Source: Paraburkholderia sp. PREW-6R (GTDB lineage Bacteria; Pseudomonadota; Gammaproteobacteria; Burkholderiales; Burkholderiaceae). From it: a stretch of 64,000 nt of DNA. Below the pieces are notes generated by a model. That model did not search any database. It was not told where the DNA came from and was given only the letters and a program-made list of their open reading frames with translations. Positions 46,998-55,802 of the stretch are shown here, one piece after another. The translations under genes and the position numbers were made by a program. Numbering within the stretch: the stretch's first letter is position 1; the number at the start of each line of letters is the position of its first letter. The stretch covers positions 3,224,001 to 3,288,000 of the forward strand of contig NZ_CP155073.1 of NCBI RefSeq assembly GCF_039621805.1, written 5' to 3'.

Positions 46998-48448
46998 CAC
47001 ATGTCCCAGTCGAAGTCGTCTCTGAGCGCGATGTCCCCGCGAGCCGTGCGCGCCGCCCTGTCACCGCCTGCGACCGCCTCGCCCGCCGCGCTAGCAAAAT
47101 TCGACGACACCGTCGCCGACGACGCCGAGCGCGCATAAGCCGACGCAGCGTGCGCGGACGCCGCCGCACCCGCCCCGCCGGCCGCCACCGCGCCGGTCGA
47201 CGGCACGCCGCCGCCGATCTCGCGAATGGTGAGTCCGCTCAGTTCGACGCCGGCCGCCGCGAGCCGTTGGCGGAAGTTCTCACCTTGCATGGCCAGGCGG
47301 GCCGCACCACCGGGACTTGCCTGCACGCGCGCCACGAGCCGCATGCCGGTAAGCGTCAATTCCGCGTCGACGGTGCCGAGCGTGGGCAGCGAAAGCGTAA
47401 GACGGGTGCGCCATGGCTGGTCGTCTTCACTCGCCGCGCCACCGCCGCTGCGATCCCATTCGTCACCGTCCTGTTCAATGGTCCAGTCGAGCCGCGCGCC
47501 TGGCCACGCCTCGCCGCTCCAGCGGAACTGGCCGGTAGCAAGCAAATCCAGTTGCTGACGCACGAGCGGAGCAGTCGCGGGATGCACCGCGGCGGCCATC
47601 GATTGTGAATTCTGCGAAGCGCCGCTGTCGGCCGGTTGAGCCGCAGCGTTGTGCACGCTGACGTGCGCGGGGTTTCCGTTCAGATCCGACAGCGAGTTGG
47701 CCAGTACTTCACCCGCGACGATGCGCGCCGCCTGGGCATTCGGGATCGACGGCACGTTGCGGGCCGCGGCGGATTCTGACGCGCCGTTGGGCAGTCCAGT
47801 CGACGCAGCGGCCGGCCTTGCCGATGCATTGGTGGCGGATGCATCGTCCGCATCGCTCGCCCAGTCGAGCGGCAATTGCGCGCTCGCGGCGACGAGCCTG
47901 TTTTGAGGTTCGCTGGCGAGCGTCGCGGGTGAGCGCTGGCCGGCCAGCCATTGTGCGAGATGGGATTCGTAAAACAGCCCGCTTTCGCCGACCGTCTGCT
48001 CCAGCGCCGCCGCGAGCGCGGCGACCGGCACGGCAGCCGCCGCCACGCCGGCGGTCGCCGGTGTGGCGGTCGCAAGACTCGGATTCGAGCCCGCAGCAGC
48101 GACAAAGGGAGAGGCGTCGCCAGTGGCCGGCGTATCGAATAGCGGCAAACCAGCCACTTCGATATCGAGCGCGGGCGCGGCGGCCCAGATCGGCGTCTGG
48201 CCGAGCACGGCCGGTGTAGCCTCGCCGCCCGAGCGCACGATCGCATTGAGCGTGAGCGCGACGGCGGACAGCGCGGTTTGCGCCGAAGGTTGCGGGGCGG
48301 GCGGCGGGGCCGCGGGTGCGGCAGTCGGCGCGGTATCGACCCCAGCCGCGCCGGTCTGCGAGGTGCTGAGGCCGCCCGGCGCGATGTTGAGCAGACTGTC
48401 GACCCGGCTCGCGAGCAGCGAAGCGATGGCCGTGTCGATTCCGTTCAT
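46997..48448 (-). CDS. FliK-like flagellar hook-length control protein (first copy)
   Basis: This 483-residue protein has a long low-complexity Ala/Ser/Pro-rich N-terminal part and a C-terminal domain with 'TRLTLSLPTLGTVDAELTLTGMRLVARVQASPGGAARL', the FliK-C/Flg_hook pattern. It is coupled to the FlhB-like gene, as expected because FliK acts through the FlhB C-terminal domain. A second FliK is encoded at 55803, so one may be a paralogue with another role. The ATG at 48448 starts 'MNGIDTAIASLLASRVDSLLN'. Confidence 0.8.
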   Translation of the reverse strand: MNGIDTAIASLLASRVDSLLNIAPGGLSTSQTGAAGVDTAPTAAPAAPPPAPQPSAQTALSAVALTLNAIVRSGGEATPAVLGQTPIWAAAPALDIEVAGLPLFDTPATGDASPFVAAAGSNPSLATATPATAGVAAAAVPVAALAAALEQTVGESGLFYESHLAQWLAGQRSPATLASEPQNRLVAASAQLPLDWASDADDASATNASARPAAASTGLPNGASESAAARNVPSIPNAQAARIVAGEVLANSLSDLNGNPAHVSVHNAAAQPADSGASQNSQSMAAAVHPATAPLVRQQLDLLATGQFRWSGEAWPGARLDWTIEQDGDEWDRSGGGAASEDDQPWRTRLTLSLPTLGTVDAELTLTGMRLVARVQASPGGAARLAMQGENFRQRLAAAGVELSGLTIREIGGGVPSTGAVAAGGAGAAASAHAASAYARSASSATVSSNFASAAGEAVAGGDRAARTARGDIALRDDFDWDM

Positions 48449-48531
48449 CCCGATTCCTTCGTCACATTAACGGCAGCCCGCTCGACGCCCCACGTTCGGG
48501 CGCATGAACCGCAGCCGCGCAAGCGTATCTT

Positions 48532-48858
48532 TCAGCGCGCGCCGTACAACTCCTTGAGCACACGCGTCGGCCGGCCGACAAACAGCGCCGACAGATTGGC
48601 CATACGCGGATTCGCGAGATCGCGAATCGCAGCGTCGTCTGCCAGAATCTGGCGGATCAGCGCATATTTACGTAACCGCTCGGCCTCGTCGAGCATGACA
48701 CCGGTTTCCGCGTCTCGCAACGCTTCCACCATATGGCGGTACTCTTCCTGCAAGTGCACCAGATCGTTCCATAGTGCACACCGTGCAGCGCTCAACATGC
48801 GGCAGGAGATCGCTGCAATCGCCTCATAACGGGCGAAATATTCTGCGTTCGATGTCAT
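48532..48858 (-). CDS. fliT: Flagellar chaperone/regulator FliT
   Basis: This 108-residue helical protein begins 'MTSNAEYFARYEAIAAIS' and has the FliT pattern of 'ALWNDLVHLQEEYRHMVEALR'. FliT chaperones the cap protein FliD and, in enteric bacteria, represses FlhDC. It overlaps the fliS stop (ATGA), so fliS and fliT are co-translated. Confidence 0.85.
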   Translation of the reverse strand: MTSNAEYFARYEAIAAISCRMLSAARCALWNDLVHLQEEYRHMVEALRDAETGVMLDEAERLRKYALIRQILADDAAIRDLANPRMANLSALFVGRPTRVLKELYGAR

Positions 48859-49289
48859 CTCATGCTTTCCGCGGCTGGCTGGGCAGCCATCCGCGCGATT
48901 TCCGGGGCAATCCCGATCCATGCCTCTTCGAGTGTCGCCAAAAGGCCATCGACCTCGACCAGCATCGCCTCGCTTTGTTTTATGTTGGCTTCGAGCAGCC
49001 GGCGCGACATGTAGCTGTACAGCGCGTTCAACCGCTCCGCAATTTCGCCCCCTGCCTCGAGGTTGAGCGACTGTTGCAGCCCGCTTTCGACGATCTGAAT
49101 CGCCTTGCCGACCGCCTCTCCACGAGCCGGCACATTGCCCTGCTGCAGATGCATGCGCGCTTGCGCAATCGCCTGCCGGGCGCCCTGATACAACATCACG
49201 ATCAGACGATGCGGACTCGCGCCCATCACCCCTGTCTCGACGCCTACGCGTGCGTACGCATTGGCTCCAGAGTGTCCTGGGGAAAACAT
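48855..49289 (-). CDS. fliS: Flagellin export chaperone FliS
   Basis: FliS (144 residues) binds flagellin's C-terminal helix to prevent premature filament assembly. The pattern 'YARVGVETGVMGASPHRLIVMLYQGARQAI' is diagnostic (SPxxLIxMLYxGA). 'LNLEAGGEIAERLNALYSYM' follows. The ATG at 49289 has GAGGAG upstream; a longer frame starts inside the promoter and is not coding. Confidence 0.95.
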   Translation of the reverse strand: MFSPGHSGANAYARVGVETGVMGASPHRLIVMLYQGARQAIAQARMHLQQGNVPARGEAVGKAIQIVESGLQQSLNLEAGGEIAERLNALYSYMSRRLLEANIKQSEAMLVEVDGLLATLEEAWIGIAPEIARMAAQPAAESMR

Positions 49290-49374
49290 CGGCGCTCCTC
49301 CTTTATTGCACTGCGGTTGGTCGTGGCTTTCACTCCGGATACGTTGCCGCACCTTGATCTCTGCCTGTACCTGG

Positions 49375-49401
49375 TTATCGGATAGGCAGTGGAAAGCTTT
49401 A
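49375..49401 (-). promoter_or_regulatory. Sigma-28 (FliA) promoter of fliS-fliT
   Basis: The minus strand reads TAAAGCTT (-35), 11 bases, then TCCGATAA (-10). The consensus is TAAAGTTT-N11-GCCGATAA, so each element has one mismatch and the spacing is exact. It lies about 85 bases before the fliS ATG. This places fliST in the late (class III) flagellar set. Confidence 0.85.
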
Positions 49402-49515
49402 GGCCAGTGCAAGGGGGTTTAAGGGGCGCAATCGCGCGGCCGGCCAGAGCCATGCGGTGTGCATGCATGCGACAGAACCCGGGCGGCAGAACCGCCTTGC
49501 CGCCCTGTCTTCTGC

Positions 49516-49851
49516 TTATACCGACATCTGCATGATGTCGTTGTAGGCGGACACCAGCTTGTTGCGCACCTGGAGGCCGAACTGGAAGCCGACGTTGGCC
49601 TTCTGCATGTCGACCATCACGTCGTTCAATGACACGTTCGACGAACCGAGTTCGAACGCCTGCGATTCGCCGACCGCCTTGGTCTGGTCGCCGCTGATCT
49701 TGTCCAGCGACGCTTTCAGCGCCGAGGCAAAACCGGTCGGCGTAGCCGCGCCGGACGGGTCCGCTACGGCGGTGGTGCCGCCGGCCGCCTGCGCCGCCAG
49801 CGACTGCATCTGTTGCAGCGCCGACGAGAGCGCGTTCACGGGCAAAGTCAT
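49516..49851 (-). CDS. fliE: Flagellar basal-body adaptor FliE
   Basis: FliE (111 residues) joins the MS ring to the proximal rod. The C-terminal pattern '[39 protein letters not shown]' is characteristic of FliE (DVM..QKA...FQ..L.VRNK...AY.EIM.M). The ATG at 49851 has GGAGAG upstream. It is divergent from fliF, so the intergenic region holds two promoters. Confidence 0.95.
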   Translation of the reverse strand: MTLPVNALSSALQQMQSLAAQAAGGTTAVADPSGAATPTGFASALKASLDKISGDQTKAVGESQAFELGSSNVSLNDVMVDMQKANVGFQFGLQVRNKLVSAYNDIMQMSV

Positions 49852-50086
49852 GTTCTCTCCAGTAATGACGACCGGCATGAGGAAAAGCGTGCCGATCTGA
49901 GCGAAAGCATAGCAGCGGGGCCCTCCGGAGAGCTCCGAAACTAGGGGGGAAACCCGGCTCTATTCAACCAATCGGGTTAGCCGGCCCTGCGGATAATTTC
50001 AATGGTGAAAGTTTCTGTCTTTACACACGCCGGTCCTCGGCGCGCTACCGGCAGAAACGCAAAGGCATCCCGGAGATACCCGACGC

Positions 50087-51895
50087 ATGGATTCGTCAGC
50101 CAACTCTTTGATCAACCCCGACGCCCGCATGGGCCTTGCCGGCGCGCAGCCCGGTGCGGGCGCGCCCGGCGCCGGCCAGCCCGGCGGCGCGGCGGACCTC
50201 GGCGCCCTTGGCGGCCTCGGGGGCAACGCCGGCGGCAATTTCGGCCAGCGCCTGTCCGGCCTCGCGCAGATGCGCGGCAACCCGCGCGCGCCGCTGATTT
50301 TCGCGGTCGCGCTGCTGGTCGCCGTGGTGGCGGGTCTGTTCCTGTGGTCGCGCCAGCCTGACTACAAGGTGCTGTACAGCAACCTGTCGGATCGCGACGG
50401 CGGCGCCATCATCACCGCGCTGCAGCAGGCCAACATTCCGTACAAGTTCTCCGACGCTGGCGGCGCGATCCTCGTACCGGCCGAACAGGTGCATGAAATG
50501 CGTCTGCGTCTGGCCTCGCAAGGTCTGCCCAAGAGCGGTTCGGTCGGTTTCGAACTGATGGACAACCAGAAGTTCGGCATCAGCCAGTTCGCCGAGCAGA
50601 TCAATTATCAGCGCGCGCTGGAAGGCGAGCTGGAGCGCACCATCGAATCGATTTCGACGGTGAAATCGGCGCGTGTGCATCTGGCTATCCCGAAGCCTTC
50701 GGTGTTCGTACGCGACAAGGAAGCGCCGTCCGCGTCCGTGCTGGTCAACCTGCTGCCGGGCCGCGTACTCGACGAAGGCCAGGTCGTCGCGATTACGCAT
50801 ATGGTGTCGTCGGCGGTGCCGGACATGCCGGTCAAGGGCGTGACCATTCTCGATCAGGACGGCAACCTGCTCACGCAGCCGTCCAGCGGCAGCGGTCTCG
50901 ATGCGTCGCAACTGAAGTATCGCCAGCAGATCGAACGCAATACCCAGCAACGCATCGACGCGATCCTCGCGCCGCTGTTCGGCTCGGGCAATGCACACTC
51001 GCAGGTGAGCGCGGACATCGACTTCTCGCGCAGCGAACAGACGTCCGAGAACTACGGCCCGAACGGCAATCCGCAGCAGGCGGCCATCCGCAGCCAGCAG
51101 TCGAGCACCGCCACCGAGTCGTCGCAGAGCACCGCGTCGGGCGTGCCGGGCGCGCTGTCGAACCAGCCGCCGCAACCGGCCTCGGCGCCTGTCAATGCAC
51201 CGAACGGCGCAAGCGGCGGTGTTGCCAGCACGCCGCTCAGCGATCGCAAGGATTCGACCACCAACTACGAACTCGACAAGACCGTGCGCCATCTCGAGCA
51301 GCCGATGGGCGGCATCAAGCGCCTCTCGGTGGCCGTGGTGGTCAACTATCTGCGCGTGGTCGACGCCAAGGGTCACGTGACCATGCAGCCCGTCACCGCC
51401 GACAAGCTCGTCCAGGTCAATCAGCTGGTCAAGGACGCGATGGGTTTCGACGCGTCGCGCGGCGACACGGTCAACGTGGTCAACAGCGCGTTCACCACCG
51501 ACGTCGATCCGAACGCGGATACGCCGTGGTGGCGCACGCCGGACATGCTCGCGCTGGCCAAGCAGATCGCGACCTATGTCGGCATCGGCATCGTCGCTCT
51601 GGTCCTCTATTTCGTGATGGTGAAGCCGGCCATGCGCCGCGCTTTCCCGCCGCCCGAGCCGGTCGCCGCAGCGCTGCCGTCGCCGGACGAGCCGATCCTG
51701 CTGGACGGCATTCCGACCGCCGAGCGCGCGGGCGGTACCGCCGCCGCCGACGCGGAAGCCGACAACGAATTGCTCGCGCTCGAAAACGCGAAACACAAAT
51801 ATGAGCGGAATCTGGAGTTTGCACGCAGCATCGCGCGCCAGGATCCGAAGATCGTTGCAACCGTCGTGAAAAATTGGGTGACCGATGAGCGCTGA
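50087..51895 (+). CDS. fliF: Flagellar MS-ring protein FliF
   Basis: FliF (602 residues) forms the MS ring in the inner membrane. A Gly/Ala-rich N-terminal 60 residues precede the first membrane helix (about 69-87). The ring-building motifs follow: 'DYKVLYSNLSDRDGGAIITALQ' and 'ISQFAEQINYQRALEGELERTI', and a second helix at about 494-513. The C-terminal 'NWVTDE' binds FliG. It is the first gene of the plus-strand fliFGHIJK operon; fliG overlaps its end. Confidence 0.97.
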   Translation: MDSSANSLINPDARMGLAGAQPGAGAPGAGQPGGAADLGALGGLGGNAGGNFGQRLSGLAQMRGNPRAPLIFAVALLVAVVAGLFLWSRQPDYKVLYSNLSDRDGGAIITALQQANIPYKFSDAGGAILVPAEQVHEMRLRLASQGLPKSGSVGFELMDNQKFGISQFAEQINYQRALEGELERTIESISTVKSARVHLAIPKPSVFVRDKEAPSASVLVNLLPGRVLDEGQVVAITHMVSSAVPDMPVKGVTILDQDGNLLTQPSSGSGLDASQLKYRQQIERNTQQRIDAILAPLFGSGNAHSQVSADIDFSRSEQTSENYGPNGNPQQAAIRSQQSSTATESSQSTASGVPGALSNQPPQPASAPVNAPNGASGGVASTPLSDRKDSTTNYELDKTVRHLEQPMGGIKRLSVAVVVNYLRVVDAKGHVTMQPVTADKLVQVNQLVKDAMGFDASRGDTVNVVNSAFTTDVDPNADTPWWRTPDMLALAKQIATYVGIGIVALVLYFVMVKPAMRRAFPPPEPVAAALPSPDEPILLDGIPTAERAGGTAAADAEADNELLALENAKHKYERNLEFARSIARQDPKIVATVVKNWVTDER

Positions 51896-52880
51896 AGGCG
51901 TAATGAAGAGCGCGCTCCTGCTGATGTCGATCGGCGAGGAAGAAGCCGCGCAGGTGTTCAAGTTTCTCGGACCGCGCGAAGTCCAGAAGATCGGCGTCGC
52001 CATGGCGGCAATGAAAAGCGTGACCCGCGAACAGATCGACGAGGTCCTGCAGGAGTTCGTGCGCGAAGCGGAACGGCACACCGGCATGTCGCTGGATTCG
52101 AACGAGTACATCCGTTCGGTGCTGACCAAGGCGCTCGGCGACGACAAGGCCGGCGTGATCATCGACCGGATTCTGCAGGGCAGCGACACGAGCGGTATCG
52201 AAGGCCTGAAGTGGATGGATTCCGCGGCCGTCGCCGAACTGATCAAGAACGAACATCCGCAGATCATCGCGACGATCCTCGTTCACCTGGACCGCGATCA
52301 GGCGTCGGAAATCGTCGCCTGTTTCACCGACCGGTTGCGCAACGACGTACTGCTGCGCATCGCGACGCTCGACGGCATCCAGCCCGCCGCCTTGCGCGAA
52401 CTCGACGACGTGCTGACGGGCCTGCTGTCCGGCAGCGACAACCTGAAGCGCAGCCCGATGGGCGGCATCCGCACGGCGGCGGAAATTCTCAACTTCATGT
52501 CCAGCAACCATGAAGAAGGTGTCATCGAGAACGTTCGTCAATACGACGCGGAACTCGCGCAGAAGATCATCGACCAGATGTTCGTGTTCGAGAACCTGCT
52601 CGACCTGGAAGACCGCGCGATCCAGCTGTTGCTGAAGGAAGTCGAGTCCGAGGCGCTGATCATTTCGCTGAAGGGCGCGCCGCCCGCGCTGCGTCAGAAG
52701 TTCCTGTCGAACATGTCGCAGCGTGCAGCCGAACTGCTCGCCGAAGACCTCGACGCACGCGGCCCGGTGCGCGTCTCCGAAGTGGAAACGCAGCAACGCC
52801 GCATTCTGCAGATCGTGCGCAATCTGGCCGAAGGCGGTCAGATCGTGCTAGGCGGCAAGGCGGAAGATGCTTATGTCTGA
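51885..52880 (+). CDS. fliG: Flagellar switch protein FliG
   Basis: FliG (331 residues) is the rotor protein that contacts MotA. 'SALLLMSIGEEEAAQVFKFLGPREVQKIG' is the N-terminal domain, 'NEHPQIIATILVHLDRDQASEIV' the EHPQ motif of the middle domain, and the C-terminal charged helix 'ALIISLKGAPPALRQKFLSNMSQRAAELL' bears the torque-generating residues. It overlaps fliF and fliH. Confidence 0.97.
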   Translation: MSAEGVMKSALLLMSIGEEEAAQVFKFLGPREVQKIGVAMAAMKSVTREQIDEVLQEFVREAERHTGMSLDSNEYIRSVLTKALGDDKAGVIIDRILQGSDTSGIEGLKWMDSAAVAELIKNEHPQIIATILVHLDRDQASEIVACFTDRLRNDVLLRIATLDGIQPAALRELDDVLTGLLSGSDNLKRSPMGGIRTAAEILNFMSSNHEEGVIENVRQYDAELAQKIIDQMFVFENLLDLEDRAIQLLLKEVESEALIISLKGAPPALRQKFLSNMSQRAAELLAEDLDARGPVRVSEVETQQRRILQIVRNLAEGGQIVLGGKAEDAYV

Positions 52881-53550
52881 TCGGAACGTTACGGCGAAGG
52901 CGGGTCTGTCGGCGTATCAGCGCTGGGAGATGGCGTCGTTCGACCCCGTGCCGCCTGCCCCGCCCGAGCCCGAGATCGACACCGGCGCGCTGGAGGCCGA
53001 ACTGGAACGTCTGCGCGACGCCGCGCATGCGCAGGGCATCGCGTCCGGTCACGTGGCCGGACAGGCCCTCGGTTATCAGGCGGGTTACGAGCAGGGTCAC
53101 GCGCAAGGTTTCGAACAGGGCAGGATCGAAGCACGCGAAGAAGCCATGCGGCTCGTCGCGCTCGCCGAAACGTTCAAAGCCGCGCTCGACGGCGCGCAAG
53201 GCGCGATCTCCGAAACGCTCGTATCGCTCGCGCTCGATATCGCGCAACAGGTGGTGCGCCAGCACGTGCAGCACGACCCGACCGCGCTGATCGCCGCCGC
53301 GCGCGAAGTGCTCGCCGCCGAGCCGACGCTCGTCGGCGCGCCCGCGCTGATCGTGAGTCCCGCCGATCTGCCGGTGGTCGAGGCCTATCTGCTCGAAGAA
53401 TTGCAAACGCGCGGCTGGACCGTGCGGACGGACCCGTCGGTGGAGCGTGGCGGCTGCCGCGCGCAAGCCAATTCGGGTGAAGTGGACGCCGGCATCGACA
53501 CGCGTTGGGAGCGTGTCGCTGCCGCACTCGGCAAGGTGAGCACATGGTAA
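52867..53550 (+). CDS. fliH: Flagellar export apparatus regulator FliH
   Basis: FliH (227 residues) forms a complex with the ATPase FliI and holds it at the export gate. It has a run of GxxxG-like repeats ('[25 protein letters not shown]') and the C-terminal '[22 protein letters not shown]' region. Start candidates are ATG 52867 and 52873, both inside the fliG end. Overlap with fliI (ATGGTAA) suggests coupling. Confidence 0.93.
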   Translation: MLMSDRNVTAKAGLSAYQRWEMASFDPVPPAPPEPEIDTGALEAELERLRDAAHAQGIASGHVAGQALGYQAGYEQGHAQGFEQGRIEAREEAMRLVALAETFKAALDGAQGAISETLVSLALDIAQQVVRQHVQHDPTALIAAAREVLAAEPTLVGAPALIVSPADLPVVEAYLLEELQTRGWTVRTDPSVERGGCRAQANSGEVDAGIDTRWERVAAALGKVSTW

Positions 53551-55262
53551 AGCCCACGCTCGAAGAAATCCGCGCCAGCGATCTGACGCCGCTCGAACGC
53601 GAACTGGCGCTCGCCTCGTTCGGCGCTGAGGCACTGGCGCAAGCGCCGCTCGCCGGCGCGGCGGAGCATGTCGCGGACGCCGCGCTGGTGTCGTGCGACG
53701 CGCAACGCGCGCCACACGCGCCATTCTCCGGCGACGCCGCAAGTGCGACTTCGAACGACGCTGCCCAGGCTTTCGGCCTGACAGCAGGCGACACCGGCGT
53801 GAGCCTCGACAATCCCGCGCTGGCCGCGGCGCAGGCAGTGCGCCAGACCATCGCCCACCCGCCGTACGATCCGGCGCTCGACACCAATCCGCACGTTCAG
53901 GTCTGGCGCGGCAAGCTCGACGCGTTGCGCGAGCGCAACGCGATTGCCAAGCCCATGCGCGCGTGCGGGCGTCTGACGCGCGCCGCCGGTCTCGTGCTCG
54001 AGGCGGTCGGTTTGCGCCTGTCCGTGGGCGCCGAAGTCATGATCGAATTGCCGCCGGGCAGTTCGCTGCCGATGGCCGAAGCCGAAGTGGTCGGTTTCTC
54101 CGGCGACAAGCTGTTCCTGATGCCGACCACCGAAGTGATCGGCCTGTTGCCCGGCGCGCGCGTCTATCCGCTCGAAAGCGCACCGATCGCCGACCCGATG
54201 GCGGGTGCCAAGCGTCTGCCCGTCGGCTGGGAATTGCTCGGCCGCGTGCTAGACGCGTCCGGCCGTCCGCTCGACGGCCTCGGACCGCTCGGCACGCACG
54301 CCGATGCGCCGCTGTCCGCGCCGGTCATCAATCCGCTGAACCGGGAGCCGATTCACAAGGTGCTCGACGTCGGCGTGCGCGCGATCAACGCGCTGCTCAC
54401 CGTGGGCCGTGGCCAGCGCATGGGGCTCTTTGCCGGCTCGGGCGTCGGTAAATCGGTGTTGCTCGGCACGATGGCGCGCTACACCAGCGCCGAAGTGATC
54501 GTGATCGGCCTGATCGGCGAACGGGGCCGCGAGGTGAAGGAATTCATCGAGCAGATTCTCGGCGAGGAAGGTCTTGCGCGCTCCGTCGTGATCGCCGCGC
54601 CGGCTGACGTGTCGCCGCTTCTGCGGATGCAGGCCGCGTCGTATTCGACATCGCTTGCCGAGTATTTCCGCGACCAGGGCAAGCACGTGCTGCTGCTGAT
54701 GGATTCGCTGACCCGTTACGCGATGGCGCAGCGTGAAATCGCCCTCGCCGTCGGCGAGCCGCCCGCGACGAAAGGCTACCCGCCTTCCGTCTTTGCGAAG
54801 TTGCCCGCGCTCGTCGAGCGCACGGGTAACGGACCGACCGGAGGCGGATCGATTACCGCTTTTTACACGGTTTTGACAGAAGGTGATGATCAGCAGGACC
54901 CGATCGCCGACTCCGCGCGGGCCATTCTGGACGGCCACATCGTGCTTTCGCGCTCATTGGCCGAAGCTGGCCACTATCCTGCTATCGACATTGAAGCGTC
55001 GATCAGCCGGGCGATGACCGCGCTGATCGACGATAACCATCTCGACAAAACGCGTATGTTCAAGCAGATGCTGTCGCGCTATCAGCGCAACCGCGACCTG
55101 ATCAACGTCGGCGCGTATTCCAGCGGACGCGATGCGCTGCTCGACCGCGCCATTGCCCTCTATCCGCGGATGGAAGCATTTTTGCAGCAAGGTTTTCGCG
55201 AATGCGCGAACTTTGAACCGAGTCTCGAGATGCTGGACGCTCTGTTTGCCCAAGGAGGCTGA
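53544..55262 (+). CDS. fliI: Flagellar export ATPase FliI
   Basis: FliI (572 residues) powers type III export of flagellar proteins. Walker A 'GSGVGKS' is at about 298-304, followed by '[15 protein letters not shown]', Walker B '[21 protein letters not shown]' and '[15 protein letters not shown]'. The N-terminal ~110 residues are an Ala-rich extension beyond the usual ~450-residue length. The ATG at 53544 overlaps the fliH stop. Confidence 0.96.
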   Translation: MVKPTLEEIRASDLTPLERELALASFGAEALAQAPLAGAAEHVADAALVSCDAQRAPHAPFSGDAASATSNDAAQAFGLTAGDTGVSLDNPALAAAQAVRQTIAHPPYDPALDTNPHVQVWRGKLDALRERNAIAKPMRACGRLTRAAGLVLEAVGLRLSVGAEVMIELPPGSSLPMAEAEVVGFSGDKLFLMPTTEVIGLLPGARVYPLESAPIADPMAGAKRLPVGWELLGRVLDASGRPLDGLGPLGTHADAPLSAPVINPLNREPIHKVLDVGVRAINALLTVGRGQRMGLFAGSGVGKSVLLGTMARYTSAEVIVIGLIGERGREVKEFIEQILGEEGLARSVVIAAPADVSPLLRMQAASYSTSLAEYFRDQGKHVLLLMDSLTRYAMAQREIALAVGEPPATKGYPPSVFAKLPALVERTGNGPTGGGSITAFYTVLTEGDDQQDPIADSARAILDGHIVLSRSLAEAGHYPAIDIEASISRAMTALIDDNHLDKTRMFKQMLSRYQRNRDLINVGAYSSGRDALLDRAIALYPRMEAFLQQGFRECANFEPSLEMLDALFAQGG

Positions 55263-55264
55263 CG

Positions 55265-55714
55265 ATGGCGAAACACTTTCCGATCAAGACACTCATCGGC
55301 CTGGCTCAGGACGATGTGGACGCCGCGGCTCAACGGCTTGGCCGTGCGCAGCGCGAGCGCAACGACGTCGAGGCACAACTGAATGCACTCGTGCAGTACC
55401 GCGACGAATATCACGCACGTTTTACGGCGACTGCGCAAAGCGGGATGCCGGCCGGCAACATGCGCAACTTTCAGGCCTTTATCGACACGCTCGACGCCGC
55501 GATCGAACAGCAGCGCGGACTGCTGACGACGGCCAACGCGCGGGTGGAAGCGGCCAAGCCCGACTGGCAGCGTCAGAAGCAGAAGCTGGGATCGTATGAA
55601 GTGCTACAGGCGCGCGGCGAAGCAGCCGAGGCGCGCACCGTGGCACGACGCGATCAGCGCGATGCCGACGAGCATGCCGCCCGCATTCTGCGGATGCGCG
55701 CCGAAGGTGCGTGA
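55265..55714 (+). CDS. fliJ: Flagellar export chaperone FliJ
   Basis: FliJ (149 residues) is a coiled-coil component of the export ATPase complex, acting like the gamma stalk of F1-ATPase. The sequence is almost wholly helical with heptad charge patterns ('AAQRLGRAQRERNDVEAQLNALVQYRDEY'). It follows fliI after two bases. Confidence 0.93.
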   Translation: MAKHFPIKTLIGLAQDDVDAAAQRLGRAQRERNDVEAQLNALVQYRDEYHARFTATAQSGMPAGNMRNFQAFIDTLDAAIEQQRGLLTTANARVEAAKPDWQRQKQKLGSYEVLQARGEAAEARTVARRDQRDADEHAARILRMRAEGA

Positions 55715-55802
55715 AGAGCAGGAACCGCATGCGCCCTATGCCAGCAGGCGCCGCCCCGATTAACCCGAGAACCACACGCACGACGGATTGACAGGATTCC
55801 CT

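Noticed and set aside
50096..52267. 723-codon minus-strand open frame antisense to fliF/fliG
   Set aside because: The sense strand carries unmistakable fliF and fliG; the antisense frame has no recognisable domain.
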